Below, one piece after another: positions 53,200 to 60,728 of a stretch of 64,000 bases of DNA. Position numbers and translations under genes: made by a program. Source of the stretch: Treponema sp. (lineage in GTDB: Bacteria; Spirochaetota; Spirochaetia; Treponematales; Treponemataceae); NCBI GenBank assembly GCA_017470605.1, contig JAFUYH010000017.1, positions 124,001 to 188,000 of the forward strand. Reading direction: 5' to 3'. How positions within the stretch are numbered: position 1 is the stretch's first letter; every line of letters begins with the position of its first letter. The notes under the pieces are model-generated. The model worked only from the letters and a program-made list of their open reading frames with translations, had not been told where the DNA came from and did not search any database.

Positions 53200-53734
53200 A
53201 ATACCCTTTGTTCCGCTTAAGGAAATTGCCACAATAAATCAAGGAATCTCTGTAAGGTCTAAAATATGGAAATCTTCCACAAGAGAAGAAATCGAAGACT
53301 TGTATGGACTACAGAAGAATGATGTTGTCATTCTTAGAAAGATGTACTCTAATGGCAAGAAAATTGCAGCACTTGTAGAAGACACAAAAATTGTGGTAGT
53401 TCCAAGCGGTGCTTCTTTGATTATTCGACCTGATACAACTAAGATTTTTCCACTTTATCTAAAAGCTTTTCTTGAATTTCTACCATCTGATAGAGTTATT
53501 AAAGAACTAAAAATCACAAGTAAGAAACATCTTTTATCAAAAGGAAGTCTTTCAAAACTTCTTATACCATTGCCAACATTAGAAGAACAGATTGCACTTT
53601 CAGACAAATATGACAAAGTAAAAACTGTAGATTTCTACCATCGTTATGCAAATCCGATTATTGAACAATATGATTCGCTTATGAAATTCTTGTGGAATTG
53701 TTACCAAACAGACAAAAAGGATATAATAAGTTAG
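53189..53734 (+). CDS. HsdS-like half subunit (single target-recognition domain)
   Basis: About 181 residues. FVPLKEIATINQGISVRSKI opens a type I specificity target-recognition domain. VVVVPSGASLIIRPDTTKIFP and LPTLEEQIALSDKYDKVKTV form its end and the conserved spacer helix. A full HsdS has two such domains, and here there is one. No HsdM or HsdR is nearby, so it may be a dimeric half subunit serving a distant system or a DNA reader in another role. Start ATG 53189 overlaps the Cys-rich gene by 11 bases and lacks its own ribosome site. Confidence 0.7.
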   Translation: MKDKIPFVPLKEIATINQGISVRSKIWKSSTREEIEDLYGLQKNDVVILRKMYSNGKKIAALVEDTKIVVVPSGASLIIRPDTTKIFPLYLKAFLEFLPSDRVIKELKITSKKHLLSKGSLSKLLIPLPTLEEQIALSDKYDKVKTVDFYHRYANPIIEQYDSLMKFLWNCYQTDKKDIIS

Positions 53735-53736
53735 AA

Positions 53737-54057
53737 ATGCAGAGACTTTTATGGCTAGATGATTATAGGAATCCCAAAGATTATCTTATCCGAGATTATG
53801 AAAGCACCTGGGTTATAACATTTGAAGAATTTTGTGCTCATCTTGAAAACAATGGATTACCGGATATTGTTTGTTTTGACCATGACCTTGGAACAGAAAA
53901 ATCTGGATATGATTGTGCAAAATATCTTGTGAATTATTGCCAGCAGCATAATCTGGATATTCCTCAATATGATATTCAGAGCTCAAATGTGGTTGGAAAA
54001 GAAAATATCAGAAGCCTTATGGATAATTGGCATAGATTATTTATCAGTAAATCCTAG
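53737..54057 (+). CDS. Cyclic-phosphate-processing receiver (cREC) domain protein
   Basis: About 106 residues: MQRLLWLDDYRNPKDYLIRD, FEEFCAHLENNGLPDIVCFD, HDLGTEKSGYDCAKYL and a closing YDIQSSNVVGKENIRSLMDN. This set (LDDxRxP, FDHDLG, S-x-N) marks the cREC family, a receiver-like domain with extra His and Asn predicted to process cyclic phosphate ends of RNA. It occurs near RNA-repair and conflict genes. Short stand-alone form. Starts two bases after the HsdS-like stop and converges with the WYL-1 gene, overlapping its 3' end by four bases. Confidence 0.75.
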   Translation: MQRLLWLDDYRNPKDYLIRDYESTWVITFEEFCAHLENNGLPDIVCFDHDLGTEKSGYDCAKYLVNYCQQHNLDIPQYDIQSSNVVGKENIRSLMDNWHRLFISKS

Positions 54058-55040
54058 ATTCCTGCCAATTCTGCCATTTCACAGATTTTATCTTTCCAAC
54101 GTTGAACAAACTCATTCGGTTCAATAGGTTTTGCATCTGGACCACAGGATAAAATCCATTCGAGAATCTTATCATCCTGACTTGAGGTGAAAGTAAGTGT
54201 TGTTTTATTTTCAGATACTTCTAATACCTGGTCATCAGCCCATTTGTTTTCGCTAATCCAAATCTGTGTATTGCCGTAAAACTCAATTTTATATTTTACA
54301 GGTTCTTTGAATGTATACGCACCGAATTTGCTAAAACCGTGTTTGAGTGAAAATTCATATTCTGCTGGTAAATCAAATCTTTCATTATTTACATGTCGAA
54401 TCTCTTCCATACGTCTAAGAACAAAAAGACGGTCATCTTGCTTTTCTTCATCATAGCCGTAAAGATAACAGGTGCCATTATCGAGTAAAAGCTGATACGG
54501 ACAAACAACACGATTTTTTCTTTCATCGCCATGCCAGCGGCCTTTGTAATAAAACTGAATTTTAAGATTTTGTGTCATATAATCAAAAATCTTTGAAAAC
54601 TTTTTCTGATCCTCTTTGTTGTATTCTGGCTTTGGTGGAACTGCAATTCGAGAAAAATCTTCAATAGGCATTTCAGCAAGTTCTTCAATCTTATCAATAA
54701 CAGTTTTATATAGTGGTGTATTCTGATATTGCTCCAAAAGTGATTTCATAATTCCAAGCGAACCATAATCTAATAAGGAATCACTCTTGATATGCATTGC
54801 AGATTTCCAATTTCTATTCATTCTAAAAGTAAGTTTGTGCTTATCAAAAGTAATAATCTTTTCGCCTTCATCTCCAATCTTAGAAAGTTCGCGACCAAGA
54901 GTTGCTGAACTACCAATATCTTCTTTTTGAAGAGTTGTTTTATTTATAATTTCGTTCTTGGATTCTGCCTTTTGGATGAGGCGGATGATTTTATTTATAC
55001 GGTCATTGCGTTCTCTGCTGATTGATTCGTCATAATACAT
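54054..55040 (-). CDS. WYL-domain transcriptional regulator (WYL-1)
   Basis: 328 residues: an N-terminal HTH region (RNDRINKIIRLIQKAESKNE, then TLQKEDIGSSATLGRELSKI), a WYL domain (KIQFYYKGRWHGDERKN, RVVCPYQLLLDNGTCYLYGY) and a WCX C-terminal domain (VKYKIEFYGNTQIWISENKW). WYL domains bind nucleic-acid-derived or other ligands and commonly control defence genes. It is transcribed after a small gene from the promoter region with TATCA-N4-TGATA, the probable site it binds. It is flanked on both sides by the genes it would control. Confidence 0.88.
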   Translation of the reverse strand: MYYDESISRERNDRINKIIRLIQKAESKNEIINKTTLQKEDIGSSATLGRELSKIGDEGEKIITFDKHKLTFRMNRNWKSAMHIKSDSLLDYGSLGIMKSLLEQYQNTPLYKTVIDKIEELAEMPIEDFSRIAVPPKPEYNKEDQKKFSKIFDYMTQNLKIQFYYKGRWHGDERKNRVVCPYQLLLDNGTCYLYGYDEEKQDDRLFVLRRMEEIRHVNNERFDLPAEYEFSLKHGFSKFGAYTFKEPVKYKIEFYGNTQIWISENKWADDQVLEVSENKTTLTFTSSQDDKILEWILSCGPDAKPIEPNEFVQRWKDKICEMAELAGI

Positions 55041-55057
55041 AATAAATACCTTTTTTC

Positions 55058-55390
55058 TTAAGAAGATAGTTTCATTGCAGCAAAAAAATCATGCATACCA
55101 AAATGAGTATCATTCATATATTTTAAGAAAATCTCTTTATTCAAGGTTATAAAAGATTGAACAGATTTCAACTCATCAGATGAAATTCTTAAAGTATTAC
55201 CCTTTGCTAAAATTGACGGACAATCTTCTACCGAGATAGGAATTAGATCGCTTTTTTTTGTGAGTGTATCAGAAGTGTTATTTTGAAACATGAGCCTAGA
55301 CTTATGTTCGCTATTTTCATCTATCCATAAATTTACAGGAAGTTTTGTATCAACCTTCCGAAGCATAGTCAGTTCAATTGACGAAAACAT
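55058..55390 (-). CDS. Small unknown protein co-transcribed with WYL-1
   Basis: 110 residues, 17 bases upstream of the WYL-1 gene on the same strand. No family recognised. Strand-rich N-terminal half (KLPVNLWIDENSEHKSRLMF) and a helical end (FITLNKEIFLKYMNDTHFGM). No signal or membrane segment. It lies first after the shared divergent promoter, so it should be co-regulated with WYL-1. Confidence 0.55.
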   Translation of the reverse strand: MFSSIELTMLRKVDTKLPVNLWIDENSEHKSRLMFQNNTSDTLTKKSDLIPISVEDCPSILAKGNTLRISSDELKSVQSFITLNKEIFLKYMNDTHFGMHDFFAAMKLSS

Positions 55391-55467
55391 AATAGCTCTC
55401 CTATAGATTTCATTCCTAAAACGTTACTTTTACAGTCTGTAATATTAAGAAAAAAAAATCAACTCCA

Positions 55468-55500
55468 TATCATCAATGATATTGATTTTCATGCTATAAT
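55468..55500 (+). promoter_or_regulatory. WYL-1 operator and extended -10 promoter of the SUMF1-like operon
   Basis: TATCA-TCAA-TGATA (55468-55481) lies 13 bases before the extended -10 TGCTATAAT (55492-55500), covering the -35 zone. The 138-base divergent region also serves the small gene and WYL-1 on the other strand. Confidence 0.65.
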
Positions 55501-55528
55501 AAATATAGAAAGAATAAAGGGGGAAATT

Positions 55529-56134
55529 ATGATTCCATTATTATCAGAAGATTTTGCTGCTTTTCATATTGAAAATTTTCTTACAATGACAGATGTTTAT
55601 TGTGGTTTATATGATGAAGAATATACGACCGAAGAAGCTAAAAATCCAATACGTGTAAAATGGGCTTTTGCAGCTCAATTTTGTAATGATTTAAGCAAAA
55701 AGCATAATTTAGAACCCTGTTATTATTTAAATGGTGAGCCTGTATCTGCTATTAATTTTGATATTACAGGAAAAGACTTTGAATGCAGATATGAAAATAA
55801 TGGCTGGAGACTTCCGACTAAAGATGAAGCAAGACTGCCCATCTTTGGATTATATGGAGATATGATTCAAAGAGAAGGATGGGAATGGACTAACGACGAT
55901 GGTGAATGGCTTACCGGTGAAAGCAAAATAATAGTACGTGCAAGTGATGATTCTGATTTGGAAAAAGGTATTTGTAAACTAGAGCAAACTAATTCTGATC
56001 CTGAAGAAAAAAGAGGCTTCCGTTTATGCAGAGGGATTAAGGATGCTCAATTTGCAGGCGGATATTCTCCTATTGTTAATAAAAAACTTATACCGGAAGA
56101 TGAGGAAATATATGGCAGAAAATTGCATAGATAG
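55529..56134 (+). CDS. SUMF1/FGE-like protein
   Basis: 201 residues with the core of formylglycine-generating-enzyme-like proteins: RYENNGWRLPTKDEARLPIF, REGWEWTNDDGEWLTG and the closing EEKRGFRLCRGIKDA. These cover the middle and C-terminal blocks of the C-type-lectin-like fold; the protein is shorter than catalytic FGEs and the two active-site Cys are not evident. It probably binds rather than modifies a substrate. In conflict systems such domains appear as recognition modules. It overlaps the glycosylase-like gene by 23 bases. Confidence 0.7.
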   Translation: MIPLLSEDFAAFHIENFLTMTDVYCGLYDEEYTTEEAKNPIRVKWAFAAQFCNDLSKKHNLEPCYYLNGEPVSAINFDITGKDFECRYENNGWRLPTKDEARLPIFGLYGDMIQREGWEWTNDDGEWLTGESKIIVRASDDSDLEKGICKLEQTNSDPEEKRGFRLCRGIKDAQFAGGYSPIVNKKLIPEDEEIYGRKLHR

Positions 56135-56750
56135 TTTTATAAACAAATTAAGAGATTGCGATTATTCTTTTTCTCAACCTGTTGAAAACATATATTCCAG
56201 AAATGTTGAAGGAAATGTAAATACCTTTAATAATCTGAGGTTATATTTAAATAAAATGAAAGATATAAAGCCAAAGTATCTCTTGATTGGAGAAGCACCT
56301 GGATATAACGGCTGTAGATGGAGTGGAATACCATTTGTTTCTGAACGTATCTTACGGGACAATAATTTCTTTGGACTAGAAAATGGATATAAAGTTAGAA
56401 ATGACAATAAACCACAATCTGAAGCTTCTGCAACAATTGTGTGGAACTGTTTAAATGAAATTGGAATCTTTCCTCTTATTTGGAATGCATTTCCTTTCCA
56501 CCCATATCAAAAAGAAAAAACTAAATCTAACAGAACTCCTAACAAAGAAGAATTAGTTTTTGGTAAAGATGTACTAAAAGATATTTTACAATTGTTTAAT
56601 ATTGAACCAACTAATGTAATTGCTGTTGGAAAAAAAGCAAAAGAAAGTCTTGAAACATTTCCTGAATTTGAAACCATAAAATGTATAAGGCATCCTGCAA
56701 ATGGCGGAAAAGCTGATTTTGTAAAAGGACTCAAAACTTATTTAATATAG
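56112..56750 (+). CDS. Uracil-DNA glycosylase superfamily protein (1)
   Basis: 213 residues. LLIGEAPGYNGCRWSGIPFV (from 58) is the active-site loop pattern of family 4/5-like glycosylases, NAFPFHPYQ matches the middle motif, and IKCIRHPANGGKADF carries the C-terminal His-Pro loop. The 4Fe-4S Cys of family 4 are not seen. It may remove a modified base or act as a nucleic-acid sensor. The ATG at 56112 follows GAGGAA and is preferred over the open frame from 56043. Confidence 0.75.
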   Translation: MAENCIDSFINKLRDCDYSFSQPVENIYSRNVEGNVNTFNNLRLYLNKMKDIKPKYLLIGEAPGYNGCRWSGIPFVSERILRDNNFFGLENGYKVRNDNKPQSEASATIVWNCLNEIGIFPLIWNAFPFHPYQKEKTKSNRTPNKEELVFGKDVLKDILQLFNIEPTNVIAVGKKAKESLETFPEFETIKCIRHPANGGKADFVKGLKTYLI

Positions 56751-56759
56751 GACAACTCA

Positions 56760-57341
56760 ATGAATAAGTTAGTAAAGAAAGAAGTTTTGACAGTTTATAT
56801 TTCTCAATTTGCAATGATTGCCGTTGTACTTTTTTGCTGCATTGTACCTTTGTTTTCAGAGTCTGCATATTTGACTGGATGGAAAGCAATTTCAGGATTA
56901 TGCATCTTAGGAAGTATCTTTTTTGTAAATATTTTTTATATGACTACACAATTCAAAGGAAATAAAAGCCTTCTTCCTGGAAAAATTGCACTTGATTGTA
57001 TGGGCGAAATGTTTTACAGAATCGACGAAAACTGTAATAAAGGCCTATTTTCAAAGGAAGATACAGAGAACTGTAAACAGAGATATAATAACGTATTAAA
57101 ATGGCTCGGAAGATTTAATTCTCTTGCAGTCCCTTTAATGATTATTGATTGTGCTGTAATTGGATTATCAATAATCGGAATCATCATTTTACAGATTAAA
57201 AAACATGAAGTTTCATTTTGTTCTCTCTATGGAGTTGCAGGATTTTTTATTGTAATGCAGACAGCTTGTCTTTTTATTTCTTCAAGATTTTTATGGAAAG
57301 CTGTATTTGCCTGGATTGAGAGATTAAGAAATATAAAATGA
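56760..57341 (+). CDS. Four-helix membrane protein with a weak FlhA-like loop
   Basis: 193 residues with membrane helices at about 13-32, 42-62, 120-145 and 155-178, and one cytosolic loop between the second and third. The loop (LLPGKIALD at 71, then IDENCNKGLFSKEDTENCKQ from 88) recalls the FlhA/FHIPEP loop PGKQMAID..N.GL..EEA, but has about nine extra residues after PGK. A similar loop exists in the 60729 gene. Similarity is at the limit of what I can claim by eye; otherwise it is simply an unknown membrane protein. It overlaps the Nudix gene by four bases. Confidence 0.5.
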   Translation: MNKLVKKEVLTVYISQFAMIAVVLFCCIVPLFSESAYLTGWKAISGLCILGSIFFVNIFYMTTQFKGNKSLLPGKIALDCMGEMFYRIDENCNKGLFSKEDTENCKQRYNNVLKWLGRFNSLAVPLMIIDCAVIGLSIIGIIILQIKKHEVSFCSLYGVAGFFIVMQTACLFISSRFLWKAVFAWIERLRNIK

Positions 57342-57763
57342 GAAAATACAAAGGAGCTGGAATAGCTCTGTTTCAAAAACAAGATAATGACTATACAATT
57401 CTTTTAGGGAAACGGACTATAAAACCGAATAAAGGCAAATGGTCTATTCCTGGCGGCGGATTTGAAAAAACTGATAATTCATTATTTGAAACCGCAATTA
57501 GAGAATTACGAGAAGAAACTGGAATTGACTTATCTCTCACTGAAAAAGATGCTGTTATTTGTAGTTTTCATTATCCTTTTTTTGAGTGGAAAACTTTTAT
57601 GTATGAAGTTGATTCTTATTTCCTTGCACCAAAGATACTCGGCTATGAGTTTTCGGAAATAAGATTTATTCCATTAAAAGAGATACAGAAATATGAATTG
57701 GCTTTTGGAGTAAGGAAAGAAATTAAAAGATTCTTAAAGAATAAAACTATTTCTTATAATTAA
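57338..57763 (+). CDS. Nudix hydrolase
   Basis: 141 residues. Nudix box GGGFEKTDN..ETAIRELREETGIDL is visible at about 41-67; the metal-binding core REL-x-EE-x-G-I is intact, while the first Glu of the box is replaced by Asn. Start YKGAGIALFQKQDNDYTILL is usual for small Nudix enzymes that hydrolyse nucleoside diphosphate derivatives. Substrate unknown. Last gene of the WYL-1 rightward operon and convergent with WYL-2. Confidence 0.88.
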   Translation: MRKYKGAGIALFQKQDNDYTILLGKRTIKPNKGKWSIPGGGFEKTDNSLFETAIRELREETGIDLSLTEKDAVICSFHYPFFEWKTFMYEVDSYFLAPKILGYEFSEIRFIPLKEIQKYELAFGVRKEIKRFLKNKTISYN

Positions 57764-57766
57764 TTT

Positions 57767-58741
57767 TCATAACACCATTTTAGCCATTTCAATAGCATGT
57801 TTTTTCCATTCTTTCACAAGCCATTCCGGTTCAAGAGGTTTTGCGTTGCAGCCATTAGATAAAACCCAGGCTTTGATTTTTAGAAATTGTGTAGAGTCAA
57901 ACTCAATTATTGTTTTGCGTTCTTCATCTTTGATAATTTGATTTTCTGCCCATTTGCGTTCTTTAACAACCATTTGAGCTTCACGATAGAATTCAATTTT
58001 GTAGTGTTCTGATTTTTGTTTGAAAACTGCTCCAAAGTTACCATCAACAAGACGATTACTAAATTCAAAATCATCTGGTAATTCAAAGGTTTCATCTGTT
58101 ACGACTGTATTTCGCATACGAACTAAAGAAAAGATTCTTTCTGCGTTACGAAGTTCATCAAAGCCGAAAAGATAACAAACACCATCATCAAGAACAAGTT
58201 GATAAGGTCTTAACTTTCGCTGTTCAGTCTGTTTGCCCCAGCGGTCTGTGTAATCAAATTGTAAAATATGATTTTTATTTAGTGCATCCTGAATTGCATT
58301 CCAGATATTTTGATCTACTGTTGTTTCTACGGTTGGCGCTACTGTGATACGATTAAGAAGCTCTGCATTTTTACCGTTCATTGCAGATGATGAAAGTAAA
58401 TCCAATACGGAACAGGCATCTTCATACACTGGTGTATTTTTGTAATGAGATAACAAGACTTTTGCAGAAAGTAAAACACGAAGATCATTTTCAGAAAGAT
58501 AGTTCTGCAAATGTGGTTCAAAAGGTTCTGTATAATAGTAGCCTTTCTGTGCGTAGTCATATTCAATCGGCGCATACATTCTATCGCGCATATAATCTAA
58601 GTCACGGCTGATTGTTGCTATTCCTGATTCTAGGTCAAATGCAAGCTGCTTTGTATTAGGATAACAACCGCTTTTAATTTTGCGATGAATATATGAAATG
58701 CGTTCTAACATACGATATGTAATCTTTGTCTGTGTGTTCAT
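57767..58741 (-). CDS. WYL-domain transcriptional regulator (WYL-2)
   Basis: 324 residues with an N-terminal HTH (MLERISYIHRKIKSGCYPNT, then ATISRDLDYMRDRMYAPIEY), a WYL domain (HILQFDYTDRWGKQTEQRKL, RPYQLVLDDGVCYLFGFDEL) and a WCX end (EHYKIEFYREAQMVVKERKW). It is a diverged paralogue of WYL-1. On its own strand a TATAAT (58753-58748) lies only six bases before the ATG, so the mRNA may be leaderless. Two operator-like sites lie in the divergent region to 58862, and two more occur downstream at 60659 and 61539; WYL-2 is the natural candidate to bind them. Confidence 0.88.
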   Translation of the reverse strand: MNTQTKITYRMLERISYIHRKIKSGCYPNTKQLAFDLESGIATISRDLDYMRDRMYAPIEYDYAQKGYYYTEPFEPHLQNYLSENDLRVLLSAKVLLSHYKNTPVYEDACSVLDLLSSSAMNGKNAELLNRITVAPTVETTVDQNIWNAIQDALNKNHILQFDYTDRWGKQTEQRKLRPYQLVLDDGVCYLFGFDELRNAERIFSLVRMRNTVVTDETFELPDDFEFSNRLVDGNFGAVFKQKSEHYKIEFYREAQMVVKERKWAENQIIKDEERKTIIEFDSTQFLKIKAWVLSNGCNAKPLEPEWLVKEWKKHAIEMAKMVL

Positions 58742-58761
58742 AGCATTATTATAACACGAAA

Positions 58762-58817
58762 GTCTATCATAATGTGAGAGAGTGAAAAAAAAATTACTCT
58801 ATCGTTTAATGAGAGTA
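58762..58817. promoter_or_regulatory. WYL-2 operator sites A and B
   Basis: Site A: GTCTATCA-TAAT-GTGAGAGAGT (58762-58783), over the -35 and spacer of the WYL-2 promoter. Site B: TACTCT..AGAGTA around ATCGTTTAATG (58795-58817), just upstream of the TATAAT (58832-58837) that serves the rightward gene. Site A equals site C at 60659 except for the four central bases. Confidence 0.7.
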
Positions 58818-58861
58818 TGAATAATATATATTATAATAAAAATATAACAGGAGGATTTGCT

Positions 58862-59059
58862 ATGGGAGCAAAAGAAATCGTTTATTACGAAACAACAAAA
58901 ACTTACGAAGGAGTTCCAAAGGGTCTTAGATTTAAGGTTGTATTGGACAATTCTAAGCATATTGATTTATGCATTAAAGAAGGACTTTCAGAAGAAACAG
59001 GACTTCCAATTTCTAAACTTTCATCTCTTGGAAATTTTGGTATTCAAGAGGCTGATTAA
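58862..59059 (+). CDS. Small unknown protein
   Basis: 65 residues; strong AGGAGG seven bases before the ATG at 58862, which rules out the in-frame ATG at 58817. Strand-rich start (KEIVYYETTKTYEGVPKGLR) and helical end. No family recognised. First gene to the right of WYL-2 and four bases before the next gene. Confidence 0.6.
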   Translation: MGAKEIVYYETTKTYEGVPKGLRFKVVLDNSKHIDLCIKEGLSEETGLPISKLSSLGNFGIQEAD

Positions 59060-59062
59060 TTT

Positions 59063-59704
59063 ATGAATGCAGAAGTAATATTAAGAACTCTTAGTAATAC
59101 TGATGTACGGATAGCAGAAATATATGATAAAAGATCCAATAACCTTGATTATGTTATTATGTATTTCTGCTACACTCCAGAAAATCATCAGCAGATAGAA
59201 AAAAAAATCAAAGAGTATAGAAATAATAAAGAAACTTGTTTAATTGCGTGTATTAAACCGGTCAATGATACTTTCTTTGATTCTGAGAAAATAACATCTT
59301 TATTTGATGTACATCTTAATGCTGCATCTGATTCTGATTTTGAAGATTTAATTGATTATTGTATTTCGACAGAAGATGCTGTTGTTCATTGTGAAATGAA
59401 TGATTTTAAATCACAGGATGGAACAGAAATTATTGTTTCCGCAGCTCAGAATAAATCGATAGAAAAATTAATAGAAAATATTAAAACCAAAACAGAAGAA
59501 AAATATCCAAAGGTTGTTGTTTCTCTTATGACAAATGGACGAGAATTACAGATTTCGGAAGTAAAATCCATTACGGATTCTATAACAGGATATCTTACAG
59601 ATGGTGCACAATGTATGTTGAATACCTGTGAATGCATGGAAAAAATAAAGAAAGATGAAATTAAAGTAACTTTAATTTTCTTTGAAAAGAAAACACAAGA
59701 TTAA
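59063..59704 (+). CDS. Unknown cytosolic protein
   Basis: 213 residues in two alternating alpha/beta halves (VEVILRTLSNTDVR-like start; a second half starting IIVSAAQNKSIEKLIENIKT with GYLTDGAQCMLNTCECMEKI). No membrane segment or catalytic motif that I recognise. The second half loosely resembles the C-terminal fold of FtsZ/tubulin proteins, but this is a weak impression. Same transcript as the small gene before it. Confidence 0.55.
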   Translation: MNAEVILRTLSNTDVRIAEIYDKRSNNLDYVIMYFCYTPENHQQIEKKIKEYRNNKETCLIACIKPVNDTFFDSEKITSLFDVHLNAASDSDFEDLIDYCISTEDAVVHCEMNDFKSQDGTEIIVSAAQNKSIEKLIENIKTKTEEKYPKVVVSLMTNGRELQISEVKSITDSITGYLTDGAQCMLNTCECMEKIKKDEIKVTLIFFEKKTQD

Positions 59705-59726
59705 AAACAATGGTATAATAACTTTT

Positions 59727-60428
59727 ATGATTAATGAATATGGAAATTACATATCTGATGGCCCTGACTATAAATATGAAGATGGCATAATGAATTATGA
59801 TCTCTTCAAAAATGAGAAAATAAAAATATTATGGATTCTTCGGGAAACACATGGAAAGTTCAACCCTAAAAAATGGTGGGGAGATAAGGATTATTTAGAA
59901 AAGAAAATCGAACCATTTGATAGTAAAGATAAAAAAGGTTCCAAAAAAGATACCTGGGAACCTGTTGCCAAGATTTGTTATAAAATATTAAACAATAAAA
60001 AAACAAAGAATGAATATGAATTAGCCTCTGCTTTAGAAAGAATTGCAATCATTAATTTAAAGAAAACATCTGGCGGAAGTAAAATTACAAAGAAATTTGC
60101 AGAAACTGTTAATAAACAAGAAAATAGAGATATCTTTATTACACAAATAAAAAGAATAAAACCAGATGTAATAATATGTGGGAACACTCTAAATAAAATT
60201 AAAGCAAGCGAAATAAATTTTCGCGAAGTAAAAGGAATATCTTTTTCAAGAAAAGCTATGAAAAAGAATCATTATTTTTGTTTTAAGAATGTTGTCTTTA
60301 TAAATATTTATCATCCCTCTAATACATCAATAAAAGAAGAAGAATATATTGATGCAGCTGTTGAAGCATATCAATATTGGATGAATAACAAAGATACAGA
60401 AAACTGGCCAGTCCTTGATTGGCAATAA
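59727..60428 (+). CDS. Uracil-DNA glycosylase-like protein (2)
   Basis: 233 residues. IKILWILRETHGKFNPKKWW stands where the GEAPG loop is found, RIKPDVIICGNTLNKIKASE matches the middle strand, and VFINIYHPSNTS has the His-Pro-Ser loop of the superfamily. The catalytic acidic residue of the first loop is not clear, so it may be inactive or use other residues. The ATG at 59727 is preferred because an upstream in-frame start overlaps the previous gene. Second glycosylase-like gene of the region. Confidence 0.55.
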   Translation: MINEYGNYISDGPDYKYEDGIMNYDLFKNEKIKILWILRETHGKFNPKKWWGDKDYLEKKIEPFDSKDKKGSKKDTWEPVAKICYKILNNKKTKNEYELASALERIAIINLKKTSGGSKITKKFAETVNKQENRDIFITQIKRIKPDVIICGNTLNKIKASEINFREVKGISFSRKAMKKNHYFCFKNVVFINIYHPSNTSIKEEEYIDAAVEAYQYWMNNKDTENWPVLDWQ

Positions 60429-60451
60429 TCAGATTGACGAGGTAAAGAAAA

Positions 60452-60643
60452 ATGATGCCGATTGGAAGTGAAGTTATTTATTCTGGGGAAAAATGGATAA
60501 ACGCTGTAAGAGGAACTCAACCTGTATGGGGCTTGCAAAAATCTAAAGCAAATGATGAATTGAATAATTCTGATACAATTACAACCAACAATTCTTTGAA
60601 AAAGACTTTTGCTGAATATTTGAAAGAAGCTGAGAATAAATAA
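60452..60643 (+). CDS. Small unknown protein
   Basis: 63 residues with a good GAGGTAA ribosome site. Short strand-rich start (GSEVIYSGEKWINAVRGTQP) and a disordered Asn/Ser/Thr-rich middle. No family recognised. Its end leads directly into operator site C. Confidence 0.5.
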   Translation: MMPIGSEVIYSGEKWINAVRGTQPVWGLQKSKANDELNNSDTITTNNSLKKTFAEYLKEAENK

Positions 60644-60658
60644 ATTATAATTTTTTAT

Positions 60659-60680
60659 ACTCTCTCACTTGCTGATAGAC
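60659..60680. promoter_or_regulatory. WYL-2 operator site C
   Basis: Reverse complement of GTCTATCA-GCAA-GTGAGAGAGT, identical to site A outside the four central bases. It overlaps a TATACT hexamer (60656-60661) that could serve as -10 for the next gene. Confidence 0.7.
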
Positions 60681-60715
60681 TATCTGTGCAACAATGAATG
60701 CATAGATAGTTTTTT
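60679..60715 (+). terminator. Terminator-like hairpin between site C and the FlhA-like membrane gene
   Basis: ACTATCTGTGCA (60679-60690) pairs with TGCATAGATAGT (60699-60710) through 12 bp with one G-T, loop of 8, then T to 60715. It lies between the operator and the 60729 start (13 bases away), so it either ends the preceding transcript or attenuates the next. Confidence 0.65.
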
Positions 60716-60728
60716 GTGAGGTGAAATT

